A DNA stretch of 64,000 nt, from positions 372,001 through 436,000 of the forward strand of contig NZ_AFNU02000002.1 of assembly GCF_000215935.2 (NCBI RefSeq), given 5' to 3'. This document shows positions 28,826 through 37,189 of the stretch, piece by piece. The position numbers and the translations under genes are program-made. Each line of letters opens with the position of its first letter. Positions within the stretch are counted from its first letter, which is position 1. Under the pieces are notes generated by a model. The model was given only the letters and a program-made list of their open reading frames with translations, had not been told where the DNA came from and did no database searches. Origin of the DNA: Haloplasma contractile SSD-17B. GTDB taxonomy: Bacteria > Bacillota_I > Bacilli_A > Haloplasmatales > Haloplasmataceae.

Positions 28826-28886
28826 TAAATGTTGATAAATCTATACTTAACTAATTGATTACCATATTTTCCTAATTATAGGAGCT

Positions 28887-29060
28887 ACCAACCCGCGTCT
28901 AAAATAAACTGTATTTTAATTTTTTTACGATACTTTTAACATTTGTTTATAAAAGAAAAGACAAAAAAGTTCTTTGATTCAAATGCTAAAACCATAGGAT
29001 TGCTTTAGCTTACTCCATTATGTTATTAAATCATCCTTTAGGACGTAAATATTATACTGG
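28887..29060. repeat. Structured repeat R1 (degenerate)
   Basis: Oldest-looking copy of the ~165-nt repeat. The left end ACCAACCCGCGTCT resembles the ssrA T-arm piece, the right end GGACGTAAATATTATACTGG resembles GGACGTGGATAATATGG of the others, and the middle keeps an imperfect TTCTTTGATTC...ACCATAGGATTG hairpin. The next better copies are at 36558, 40379, 44681 and 62592. Confidence 0.6.
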
Positions 29061-29086
29061 ACTTACCTTGCAAGGACCTAAAACTA

Positions 29087-29118
29087 AAAAAGCAGCTCTT
29101 ATATTATTACTAAGAGCT
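29087..29118 (-). terminator. Terminator after the XRE membrane regulator
   Basis: Stem TAGCTCTTA / TAAGAGCT with a short AT loop, followed on the minus strand by GCTTTTTTAG, about 100 nt after the stop at 29220. Confidence 0.75.
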
Positions 29119-29219
29119 ACATCCATATCTTTAAAATTATATTATATTTATTTCCATATACAGGTTACTACTTTATCTATAACTTTTCCAGCATGAGCGA
29201 TTGATATAAAATATAGAGT

Positions 29220-30629
29220 TTATTTTATACGCTTTCTTAAGGTGTATATTAAATAAGGTATAATTAAGATTGCAGGAATAAATAATAGCTTCCCACTTAT
29301 AGTTGTCGTATACATAGTAGATAACACATAATGATTAAACAGAGTAAGTGTAAAATAGGCAAGCCATAAAATCCATAGGCTATCAAATATATTGGTTAAC
29401 TTATTAAGTTTAGCAAATCTTACAAATAGCGCTAAAAGTGGTAAGAATAAATTGAGATGAACCAAGTCACGTAATACTACTAGATGAACGATTCCAAAAG
29501 AACTCTCACTTGTATAGAACAAGATTGATTGACTTATATAGGAATATAAGTATATAGTTAAAGCAGCTATCTGTATATATATAAATCTCGTACCAAATAG
29601 TAGGTTAGAGCTTATAAACTTAGGCATAATAATATTTAGTCGATTTTGTTGATAACTAGCTATGACTAAGAACACAACATATATAAATTGAACTAAGCTT
29701 CCATAAAAGTGTAAAAATATAAGACTCACAATTATTATGATGATCGAAAGAAAGATATAGAAACTTGAAGCGAGTTTGTTAATACCATTTACAGCTTCAT
29801 GAACGATCACAAAAGGTGCTAATAACATAAAAAACAAGATGATATAATAGGGTCTAATCATATAAAAGACTTCGTAATATAAAGATGGTAAGAATATCGC
29901 TAATATCAACATAACACTGGCAGCAATACATTCTCTTTGATGTTTAAAAAATAATTGATAGATGTCTAATTTAAACGTTGAAATAGTAATAATTAAAGAT
30001 AATACAATAAATAGTATATAAATAATATGAAGCATTAAACCGAGTTCAGCCGCTATGAAACCTGGCGTAGACATCACAGATAGGGTATACATTAGTAATA
30101 GTAGCATTGCAAGTACATGGAACCATAATAAGAACTTTTTACGCTTATCAAGTACTTGTAAGGTAGCTAGTAGTACGGGAAAGAAAATCGTCAAAATGAA
30201 TACTAACCAACTCTCGAGTGGCATGGGTACTTTAGTAAACACTTGAATGTCTTCTATAATACTTTCAAACCGATCGATTCCAAAGTCTAAAATACGGGAA
30301 TCAATGATTAGGTAATCTACAAAATAGACTGTAATAGCAATCGCAAATAACAATCCATATATGATATAAGACATTATACTCTTAGCATCCAATTTGATTT
30401 GTTCTATTTGACTAGTCTCTTTTAACTGACAATTGATGATCTCATCCACTGTCACATTGTACACTTGACTCAACGACTGTAACATATCAATACTAGGTAA
30501 ACTCGTTCCCAGTTCCCATTTGGATATGGTTTGTGGTGTGACGATTAAAATTTCTGCCACTTCTTTTTGTGTTAATTTATTTTCAAATCTGAGTTCTTTA
30601 AGAAACTCTCCTACCTTAACTGTATCCAT
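29220..30629 (-). CDS. XRE-family HTH regulator with a polytopic membrane domain
   Basis: 469 residues from the ATG at 30629, preceded by AAAGGAGGAG; an in-frame start 45 nt upstream lacks such a site. Residues 1-65 are an HTH_3 domain (LRFENKLTQKEVAEILIVTP, then QTISKWELG). The remaining 380 residues contain about eleven hydrophobic segments. Membrane-tethered XRE proteins usually sense an envelope signal, but no ligand-binding motif is seen. No obvious target gene lies beside it. Confidence 0.72.
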   Translation of the reverse strand: MDTVKVGEFLKELRFENKLTQKEVAEILIVTPQTISKWELGTSLPSIDMLQSLSQVYNVTVDEIINCQLKETSQIEQIKLDAKSIMSYIIYGLLFAIAITVYFVDYLIIDSRILDFGIDRFESIIEDIQVFTKVPMPLESWLVFILTIFFPVLLATLQVLDKRKKFLLWFHVLAMLLLLMYTLSVMSTPGFIAAELGLMLHIIYILFIVLSLIITISTFKLDIYQLFFKHQRECIAASVMLILAIFLPSLYYEVFYMIRPYYIILFFMLLAPFVIVHEAVNGINKLASSFYIFLSIIIIIVSLIFLHFYGSLVQFIYVVFLVIASYQQNRLNIIMPKFISSNLLFGTRFIYIQIAALTIYLYSYISQSILFYTSESSFGIVHLVVLRDLVHLNLFLPLLALFVRFAKLNKLTNIFDSLWILWLAYFTLTLFNHYVLSTMYTTTISGKLLFIPAILIIPYLIYTLRKRIK

Positions 30630-30895
30630 AATACTCCTCCTTTGTGCTACTAATATTATATTATAAATGGTCATTTAATCAATAACTATCTCATTGAATC
30701 ACTCAACAACCAGTTGATTTCTTATCAATTCTATAAAAAAAACTCTTCCACATAGTTGTGACAGAGTTCGTGTGTCTTTAGTTTCTTTTTTATCAGCAAA
30801 TCATATTAGTTTTGATTCATTTTATTTAATCCTTTATAACATCATAATAACTACTTTTACTTTATTTATTAATATCCCACTCTAATTATGGATCA

Positions 30896-30987
30896 GTTCA
30901 TCGTTTCATAATAGAATATTGTAATGCTTTTGAAATGATACGTTATTCCATAATAACGATAATGACCACCTAACCTAAGATTTATTA
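30896..30987 (-). mobile_element. Group II intron remnant (reverse transcriptase 3' part)
   Basis: About 90 bases match the C-terminal reverse transcriptase coding region of the introns at 40540 and 44847, for example ATTCCATAATAACGATAATG and ACCACCTAACCTAAGATTTA. Both ends run into unrelated AT-rich DNA. It is a fragment left by an older insertion. Confidence 0.8.
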
Positions 30988-31004
30988 ATATTAAATCACA
31001 TAGG

Positions 31005-31034
31005 ATCATCTTAATTAATCAGATGATTTTTTAT
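31005..31034. terminator. Terminator hairpin
   Basis: Arms ATCATCT / AGATGAT, then TTTTTTATTTTT on the + strand and an A/T-rich tail on the other. It directly follows the broken small gene at 31051-31318 on the minus strand. Confidence 0.6.
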
Positions 31035-31050
31035 TTTTATTAGCATGTTT

Positions 31051-31318
31051 TTAGTTTATTTCTTTGTAAAATATAATTCTAGGAGGTGATCCAACTTCTT
31101 GCTCTCCCTCATAATACAATAGTTTATCCGGTATACATGAGATTATAGAGGAGCATCCTCTTCCTACTATTGACTTTAATACATAATCTAAATCAAGATA
31201 TATTCCGTCTAATTGATCGTACAAAGATATTACATAACAATTCATCAGTGGCACCATATTCTTTTAATAATCTTTTTATATAAAGAGGGTCTGAATTTTG
31301 CTTATCTATTTCGATCAT
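31051..31318 (-). pseudogene. Small hypothetical gene, frameshifted (possible old immunity gene)
   Basis: An ATG at 31318 begins MIEIDKQNSDPLYIKRLLKE and then YGATDELL; one base out of frame the reading continues ISLYDQLDGIYLDLDYVLKS and ends PPRIIFYKEIN at 31051. A single slip near 31235 would join them into a protein of about 88 residues. An 11-base T-run on the + strand lies just upstream (31325-31336). Small acidic proteins of this type beside toxin remnants are often immunity proteins, but that is a guess from context. Confidence 0.45.
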
Positions 31319-31425
31319 GCATTTCTTTTTTTTTTTGGATTAGATAACTCGTAAAATATTCTGTTTTGTTTATTTTAAAAAAAGTTTTAATAATAACCTT
31401 CTTAATATTTTTATCCATCAAACCC

Positions 31426-31716
31426 CTACAAATTATACATTTTACATAGACTATCATACACTAGAGCCAGTCCATAAATAACTAATATAATTCCAGTTAT
31501 AGTACATATAAGTTTATATTTTTTACTGATGACTAGTTGATGTACCTCATTAATAAACACACTATAAATACCGTAGCAAACAAATGAAATGCCCACTAGT
31601 AAATTAGTGTGTTGAAATTCATTTTCAAATTCTAATATATTTTTTTTAATGAGGAAAGCAATAATTAATAATATTGCACCAATATAACTAAAAATAGCAA
31701 ATAAAATTCTTTTCAA
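31426..31716 (-). CDS. Small three-span membrane protein
   Basis: 96 residues with three hydrophobic segments (about 5-24, 38-56, 68-88) and little else. No family recognised. The upstream region has GGAGGTGTAATTGTAATTG near the start. It could be a membrane immunity protein or an unrelated small protein. Confidence 0.45.
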   Translation of the reverse strand: MKRILFAIFSYIGAILLIIAFLIKKNILEFENEFQHTNLLVGISFVCYGIYSVFINEVHQLVISKKYKLICTITGIILVIYGLALVYDSLCKMYNL

Positions 31717-32054
31717 TTACAATTACACCTCCCTAATATACTATCTCCTGTAATCCTTCTCTACCCTAATTCTCTCCTATTTACCTCTCTAAAGTTGATC
31801 TTTATAATGATTTCTTACTTTCATTTTCTGATATTCTCTATTTACTTTTTTCCATTACATATAATTTAATATAGTATTAATAATATTAGGGTTATTAATA
31901 GCACATAGCTATGAATATATAATTCAGATCATCATCGTGATCTATTCCTAATTTTCATATTTCCGAAATAACATAAACATTCTCCCATTATTAAATATTG
32001 CGCGCTCAAGAGATAGTCAATTAATGTCTTTTCTTGTAAACCATATTTTATTAT
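31717..32054. other. Intergenic region, nothing recognised
   Basis: 338 AT-rich bases between two small membrane protein genes; no hairpin, ORF or repeat of note. Confidence 0.4.
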
Positions 32055-32531
32055 TCAATAATTATATATTGTATCTATGTAATCAACAAAAGAATGATCT
32101 ACTATAGACTCTTTACTATGTGATCTAATTTGTTTATAGATTTCTAAGTATAGAGATCGATAATTAACTATATTATTTTGAAAATATAATTTTGTACCAT
32201 TAGCATCAGAAAGTATAATTCGTTTATTTAACCACCATTCATATTTTAATTTTTTTATATCATCCCACATAATTTTAACAGTTCCAAAATCTGAACACAT
32301 TTTGATTTCTTGATGATTAATTTCTATTTGATGATTATATCTTTTCGAAATAAAAATTGCAATTACTAAAAAGAAAATATGAAAAATATTATTTATTGAG
32401 TTATATTTAAATTCACTTTCAGTTGTAATAATTAATATTAAATTCAATAAGATAGGTATAATTATACCTACAAAGATAAATTCAATAATTTTAAATGACT
32501 TATGTTTCTGTTTCAGTCTATATATCTTCAT
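32055..32531 (-). CDS. Two-span membrane protein with a PH-like C-terminal domain
   Basis: 158 residues from the ATG at 32531 (GAGGAG site upstream). Two transmembrane helices (about 16-36 and 46-64) precede a domain that reads like bacterial PH domains (YNHQIEINHQEIKMCSDFG then IMWDDIKKLKYEWW and KRIILSDANGTKLYF). Function unknown; such proteins are common small membrane proteins in Bacillota. Confidence 0.5.
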   Translation of the reverse strand: MKIYRLKQKHKSFKIIEFIFVGIIIPILLNLILIITTESEFKYNSINNIFHIFFLVIAIFISKRYNHQIEINHQEIKMCSDFGTVKIMWDDIKKLKYEWWLNKRIILSDANGTKLYFQNNIVNYRSLYLEIYKQIRSHSKESIVDHSFVDYIDTIYNY

Positions 32532-32564
32532 ATTTATTCTCCTCAATATTAATCAATTTCCAAT

Positions 32565-32655
32565 TTTCATATAGATACTTGGAACCATAATACTACCTTT
32601 GTACCACCAGTAATGTTTCCATTATGATCATGAGTGTTTGGATGTCCCCTTTAAT
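32565..32655 (-). pseudogene. C-terminal scrap of a polymorphic toxin
   Basis: On the minus strand a frame after a TAA reads RGHPNTHDHNGNITGGTKVV and ends LWFQVSI before TGA. The GHPN.H.HNGNI.GGTKV pattern resembles the last residues of secreted toxin tips of RHS/contact-dependent systems. Only 27 codons remain. It lies beside a half copy of the hairpin found next to the intron at 42476. Confidence 0.4.
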
Positions 32656-32700
32656 AACTACTCTAGTTATTAGTTTTAGGTTTTCATTTTCTGTCACAAT

Positions 32701-32735
32701 AGACGTCACCCATCCACGCCCACGGGCCATCTCCA
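32701..32735. repeat. Half copy of the 42476-42517 hairpin
   Basis: GACGTCACCCATCCACGCCC followed by ACGGGCCATCTCC resembles the right half (TATCCACGTCCACGGGCCATCT) of the long hairpin beside intron copy 1. The left arm is gone. It lies between the DUF4259 gene and a toxin scrap. Confidence 0.6.
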
Positions 32736-32753
32736 TAAGGAATAATATAATCT

Positions 32754-33593
32754 TTATAAGAGATTGATCCCATCATCATTTTTTTGTAATAATTTTAATC
32801 TTTTTATAATCCCCCTCTCGAATACTTTCCAGGAAAATTGGCTTTTAGATAAATCCCCTACTATTCTTTCTTCCTTTGGATATTTGGCTGTTGTTATGTT
32901 ATCAAGAAAAGTCAAATATTTATGAGGTATTTTACTTTTAGATTTTGTTTCTATCTTTAGTTCATATTTTCTTGGTGTTCCATGAAAGGTCATAGGTATG
33001 CAATCCAAGTCTGATATCATGCTTGCTTCTGGTATATCTTCACCAATCCATCTGTAAACGTGTACGACAGGACATATATGACCAGGCCACACTTCTCCCT
33101 CTGTTGTTTTCCTAAATAATAGATACTTTCCGTATAAATTATATTCTTTACTTTCTTCAGAGTGGAACTGGTATGCATATACATCTCCATTTTTCCAATC
33201 CGTTTGATATAATCTATATTGTCTTATTTTCTTTTTTTCTGGCATTGGTGTATTTAATTGTTCTGCTAGTTCATATAGAACTGCCTTTCTCTTCTCATAG
33301 TCCTTTTTACTGCCTTCTATTTGCCATCTTTCTAAGTTACTACCTATTTTCAAATGTTCTAGTGCCTTTTTCTTTACTTCAGGTAATAGTCGACCTAGTT
33401 TCCACTGAGTGTCTGCTAAAGCAAACCAAAATAATGGTTCGTCATCAGGATCGCTTATATAATCATCAAATTCAATTAGCATTTCCTTTACGATTTCCTC
33501 ATTTGATTTCCCTCTCTTAAGCTGATCTTTATAGTGATCTCTCACATCTTCTGTTACATCATCTTGATAGAGTTTAGTGCCCCATGCTCCCAT
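32754..33593 (-). CDS. DUF4259-domain protein
   Basis: 279 residues. The start MGAWGTKLYQDDVTEDVRDH is the signature of DUF4259 proteins (MGAWG...F..D...D). The C-terminal half has no recognised domain. Proteins of this type often sit in clusters with immunity-like genes; their function is not known. A decayed copy of its N terminus lies at 22661-22745. It stands downstream of the channel gene, separated by a terminator. Confidence 0.7.
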   Translation of the reverse strand: MGAWGTKLYQDDVTEDVRDHYKDQLKRGKSNEEIVKEMLIEFDDYISDPDDEPLFWFALADTQWKLGRLLPEVKKKALEHLKIGSNLERWQIEGSKKDYEKRKAVLYELAEQLNTPMPEKKKIRQYRLYQTDWKNGDVYAYQFHSEESKEYNLYGKYLLFRKTTEGEVWPGHICPVVHVYRWIGEDIPEASMISDLDCIPMTFHGTPRKYELKIETKSKSKIPHKYLTFLDNITTAKYPKEERIVGDLSKSQFSWKVFERGIIKRLKLLQKNDDGINLL

Positions 33594-33688
33594 AACTACT
33601 AGCCCCCTCTTTATAAATTAATTTATATATTATCTAATTATAATTATAGCATATATTTCCTAAAGTGTACCGTGTCAATAAAACAGAA

Positions 33689-33728
33689 AGGTACAAAACC
33701 ATACTTACCTATGACTTTGTACCTTTTA
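33689..33728 (-). terminator. Terminator after the RCK channel gene
   Basis: Arms GGTACAAAA.CATA / TATGACTTTGTACC with T-rich flanks, 150 nt after the stop at 33878. Confidence 0.7.
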
Positions 33729-33877
33729 TAATTTTTAACCTAGAGACTTATAAGGTTGTTATTTATCACCATTTCATAGAATACTATGAATACAATCGGA
33801 ATATAAAACACTATGTGAGATGTCATTCGTTTCTTTCCTCTTTATAGCACTTTGATTTCTTTGCATACCTAGTTTTT

Positions 33878-35776
33878 CTAACTATTGTCGTTCGGGTTCA
33901 GGTCAAATACTTCTACACCTTTAGTGTATAATATTAGTTTTGAATTGGATGTTAATTCAATTTTTTTATCAAGTTTGCCTTTGAAAAGAGGGAGCATTGT
34001 ATGATTGTCATCAATAACACCTAATACTATAGAATCTAGCTTTTCTTTCACATTATAAATTAAATTCGAACTTATTGTTTTTAATGGCAGATCTTCAAGT
34101 ATATCAGAACAACTGAGGATATAGATTTCATTTCCAAATTTCTCATTAAGGTTTTGATCTTGATAATAAAATACATCTTGGAAAAAGTTAAATGTAGTTT
34201 GTTTATTACTTAATTGAGCAAGTAATTTAGCGATATACTTATTACTAATGATGACTACACTATTTTCATTATAGCGACGGGCAATGGGGTCGTGTTTTGA
34301 ATTTAATAATTCAATTATTACAGACGTCTTATTTAACCAATCTTCATCCATTAAATATACCATATGAAGTAGATAAAGTAAGGCGTTTGTATCAGTTGAA
34401 TACTCATCAGAGGTTTCTTCAGATAGTATTAAAATCGTATCATACATTTCATCAATCTTAATTTCACCTTTTAGTTGCTGGTAGATATCCGATGTGTTAT
34501 AAATGTTTTTTGAAAAATCAATCTGTTCATACTGGTTTTTATTATCAATATGTTTTTCGACCCCATGACTATGCGTGACATTAAAGACATTCTCGTCCAT
34601 TTTTCTAGAATAGGCATTCATTGTATCAAATATATGGCCTAATTTATTGCTATCACCAAAAATAAGTATATTCTTTTTATTCAACTCAGGATGATACTGT
34701 TTAAATGATATCTCCTGTTTTTTAAATCGTCTTCTTGTGGAAAAAACATCCTTCATACTTTCAGCTAACCAATAAATTTGCCCATCTTTAATATCAATCG
34801 GTACAGCTTTGTCATGTTTTTCAATTAAACTTAAAATATTATAGTTCATCTTTTTATGAATAGTAGGGACTGTATAAATTTCAGCACCATTATAAGTTAA
34901 CAGTTCATTATAAACCAAACTTAAATTAGGATGAATAACAATTTGACCGATTAATTTTCCAAGGATTTTTTCGATCGGTATCCCAATAATGGTATTATTT
35001 TGATCATGACTCTTAATCTTTTCAACGAGACGTTCAAAATGTTGGTTCTTAGTTTCTACTACAATTGTTTTATTCATAACTTCTTTCGATAAGAGCATCA
35101 GTGTCTTAATTGCATTCAAGCCTTTAGAGTCATTCTGATCATCAGTTAGAATAAGAATTGCTTTCGATTCTTTATAGTAAATCTTATCTAAATCACTAAG
35201 GGAGGTGACATCCCCCTCTCTAACAAACCAGTTCAGCCTTCCTTTAATACGGTTATATTTTTCTTCATATATTTTTCCATCAATTTCGTTTTCAATTTCA
35301 TCTGGGTTTTGATCAGTTAAGATAAGTACGTGATCCTCATGGTCATTAAGAAAATACTCAGTTAAAATATCTAGAGCATGTTTATTCCAGTTTAGTACAA
35401 TAATGTGATTTCTTAAAAAAAGTTTACCTTTGTTATTTTCAGTTTTCTCAATAATAGAGTCTATTTTATTTGTAATATAACCAATTGTTCCTCCTGTAAA
35501 AACAATCATCCCAATAACAATCATAAATGCTGATAGATAACGAACACCATCATTTACATTCTCAGCTAAAAAACCTGGTTCTATAATATATTTAAAACTA
35601 TCCCAAACTGCTTCAAAGATATTATTATAGTAACCATCTGATAGAAAATATCCTGCTGTACCGCCTAAGAGTAAAATAATAATATTTGCTAAAATAATAT
35701 ACATCAATAAAAAGAGGTTGATCCTTTTATCTTTAAATATTGATATTCTCTGTCTAAATCCATCCAATAATTTCAT
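33878..35776 (-). CDS. CASTOR/POLLUX-like RCK ion channel protein
   Basis: 632 residues. Two N-terminal membrane spans (about 22-45 and 82-106) enclose a pore-like segment (AVWDSFKYIIEPGF), followed by two Rossmann-type regulatory domains: HIIVLNWNKHALDILTEYF near 128 and ILIFGDSNKLGHIFDTM near 375. This layout is that of bacterial relatives of plant CASTOR/POLLUX/SYM8 channels. The selectivity filter is not GYG, as expected for that family. It probably forms a cation channel gated by a ligand bound to the RCK-like domains. A decayed 5' end of the same gene lies at 23040-23125. Confidence 0.78.
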   Translation of the reverse strand: MKLLDGFRQRISIFKDKRINLFLLMYIILANIIILLLGGTAGYFLSDGYYNNIFEAVWDSFKYIIEPGFLAENVNDGVRYLSAFMIVIGMIVFTGGTIGYITNKIDSIIEKTENNKGKLFLRNHIIVLNWNKHALDILTEYFLNDHEDHVLILTDQNPDEIENEIDGKIYEEKYNRIKGRLNWFVREGDVTSLSDLDKIYYKESKAILILTDDQNDSKGLNAIKTLMLLSKEVMNKTIVVETKNQHFERLVEKIKSHDQNNTIIGIPIEKILGKLIGQIVIHPNLSLVYNELLTYNGAEIYTVPTIHKKMNYNILSLIEKHDKAVPIDIKDGQIYWLAESMKDVFSTRRRFKKQEISFKQYHPELNKKNILIFGDSNKLGHIFDTMNAYSRKMDENVFNVTHSHGVEKHIDNKNQYEQIDFSKNIYNTSDIYQQLKGEIKIDEMYDTILILSEETSDEYSTDTNALLYLLHMVYLMDEDWLNKTSVIIELLNSKHDPIARRYNENSVVIISNKYIAKLLAQLSNKQTTFNFFQDVFYYQDQNLNEKFGNEIYILSCSDILEDLPLKTISSNLIYNVKEKLDSIVLGVIDDNHTMLPLFKGKLDKKIELTSNSKLILYTKGVEVFDLNPNDNS

Positions 35777-36557
35777 CTTTTATCATTCACCTAACTCTAT
35801 GTTGTCACTAGTTAATCATACTTTTGAAATAGGATTATTATGATGAATAAGACAAAGAGTATCTAAGTTTTTAATGATTGTTTTGTTACTGTCATCGGAC
35901 AGAATATAATGATTTGTCAAAATGATGTTAAGGGTAAGTCATTGAACGCATTTATATTAGAAAACACAAAAATCCTATGGTAGATTAATACCACAGGATT
36001 TTAAAAATATTTATTATTATATTATCTATAGAGATGTAAGTAACTTTTTTCTAACTTTAAATTGACCAGGCTAATAATTATAAGAATCAAGAAATTACTA
36101 CTTGCAACCATAGTATCAGTCATTTGTAAATTCTCTTTTATAGTAAACTATTGAAATATATTTATAGAAATTGGAACAAACACAATCTGCAAAGCAGTGT
36201 AAACCATATATGAGATATCGTAAAATAAAGCGTATATAGTTAGTGTCACTGATTATGTAAAAGATGAATATAAATGCACTGATTATATAAAATGATATTG
36301 GATGATAATTAATGACACTATAGTAACTTTTTCTCCTAATCTATTCATAGATCTAACAATCCCAAAGCAATATAAAATTATAAACCTGATTTTTGTTATA
36401 TAAAATAATAATATTGTAATACTGCGCTAATGATGTATATCTTTTTTTCGCTCATTAATGTACCTCCCTTTAATTACGAGTTACTCTTCAATAACCCCCC
36501 AACCTGTATATGATTATATCTTTAAATTTAAAAAAAACCATATAAAAGAGGTGTCAC
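35777..36557. other. Intergenic region with a repeat fragment
   Basis: 781 bases without a gene. 35945-36005 is a fragment of the R repeat; the rest is AT-rich and unrecognised. Confidence 0.5.
35945..36005. repeat. Fragment of the R repeat (terminator part only)
   Basis: TTTATATTAGAAAACACAAA and the hairpin AATCCTATGGTA...TACCACAGGATT match the middle of R copies (compare 44730-44790). The R ends are absent. Confidence 0.55.
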
Positions 36558-36724
36558 CTACCCACGTCCAAAACAGGTGCTTTTTCCTATTATTTATCCA
36601 ATTGTGTTAGTAATTATAATAAAAAATACAAAAAAATCCTATGATTTTAAGTATCAAAATCATAGGATTGCTTTATTTCACTCTATTTTGTAATTAAATC
36701 GCCCAAAAAGACGTGGATAATATG
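36558..36724. repeat. Structured repeat R2
   Basis: Left end CCCACGTCCAAAA, central hairpin AATCCTATGATTTT / AAAATCATAGGATT at 36635-36669, right end CGCCCAAAAAGACGTGGATA. The ends can pair with each other (CCACGTCC with GACGTGG), giving a closed structure around an internal terminator. No intron is present in this copy. Confidence 0.75.
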
Positions 36725-37189
36725 TGTTGTCATACCCAATTTGATACCATTTTTTATCCTACATATCCAAGTTGCTACAAAATTAGTATTGTTTTTCCTT
36801 GTTCAACACATGATACCTTAATTGTATTGACATATCCATATTGATTTAAACTCTTTTATAAGTTAATACCATTAAAAATATAATAAGTATTGTATATTTC
36901 CACAATCAAGATATGTTTAAGTTTAGAAAGCATACACATAATAAAAGTTCTGCGAAAAGGCTAGCCCTCCTTTTAAGGAGGCGTTTTTTAATTAACAAAT
37001 AAACTTTCATGCAATTAATATGGTTTCTGTATAAATTTTATAACCAATATAGTTATTTTGACTTCATCATTATAAATTGAATAAAGACATAGAATGTTAT
37101 AAAATTAGTAATCTAAAAGGCAAAAATTATTATAAGTTGCCTAGATACATTACTATATATAAAAGTTTATTTCATTAAGGTTTTAATTC
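36725..37189. other. Intergenic region with a terminator
   Basis: 465 bases between R2 and the lipoprotein gene. Only the hairpin at 36965-36982 was recognised. Confidence 0.45.
36965..36989. terminator. Terminator after the LRR lipoprotein
   Basis: GCCTCC / GGAGGC-type stem (CCCTCCTTTTAAGGAGGC) followed by six T on the + strand; on the minus strand it is the first hairpin after the lipoprotein stop, 200 nt downstream. Confidence 0.6.

Larger units (their letters stand above)
30630..31050. other. Intergenic region with intron remnant and two hairpins
   Basis: 421 bases. It holds a hairpin at about 30735-30768 (AACTCT...AGAGTT), the group II intron scrap at 30896-30987 and a terminator at 31005-31034. 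No gene was found. Confidence 0.5.
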
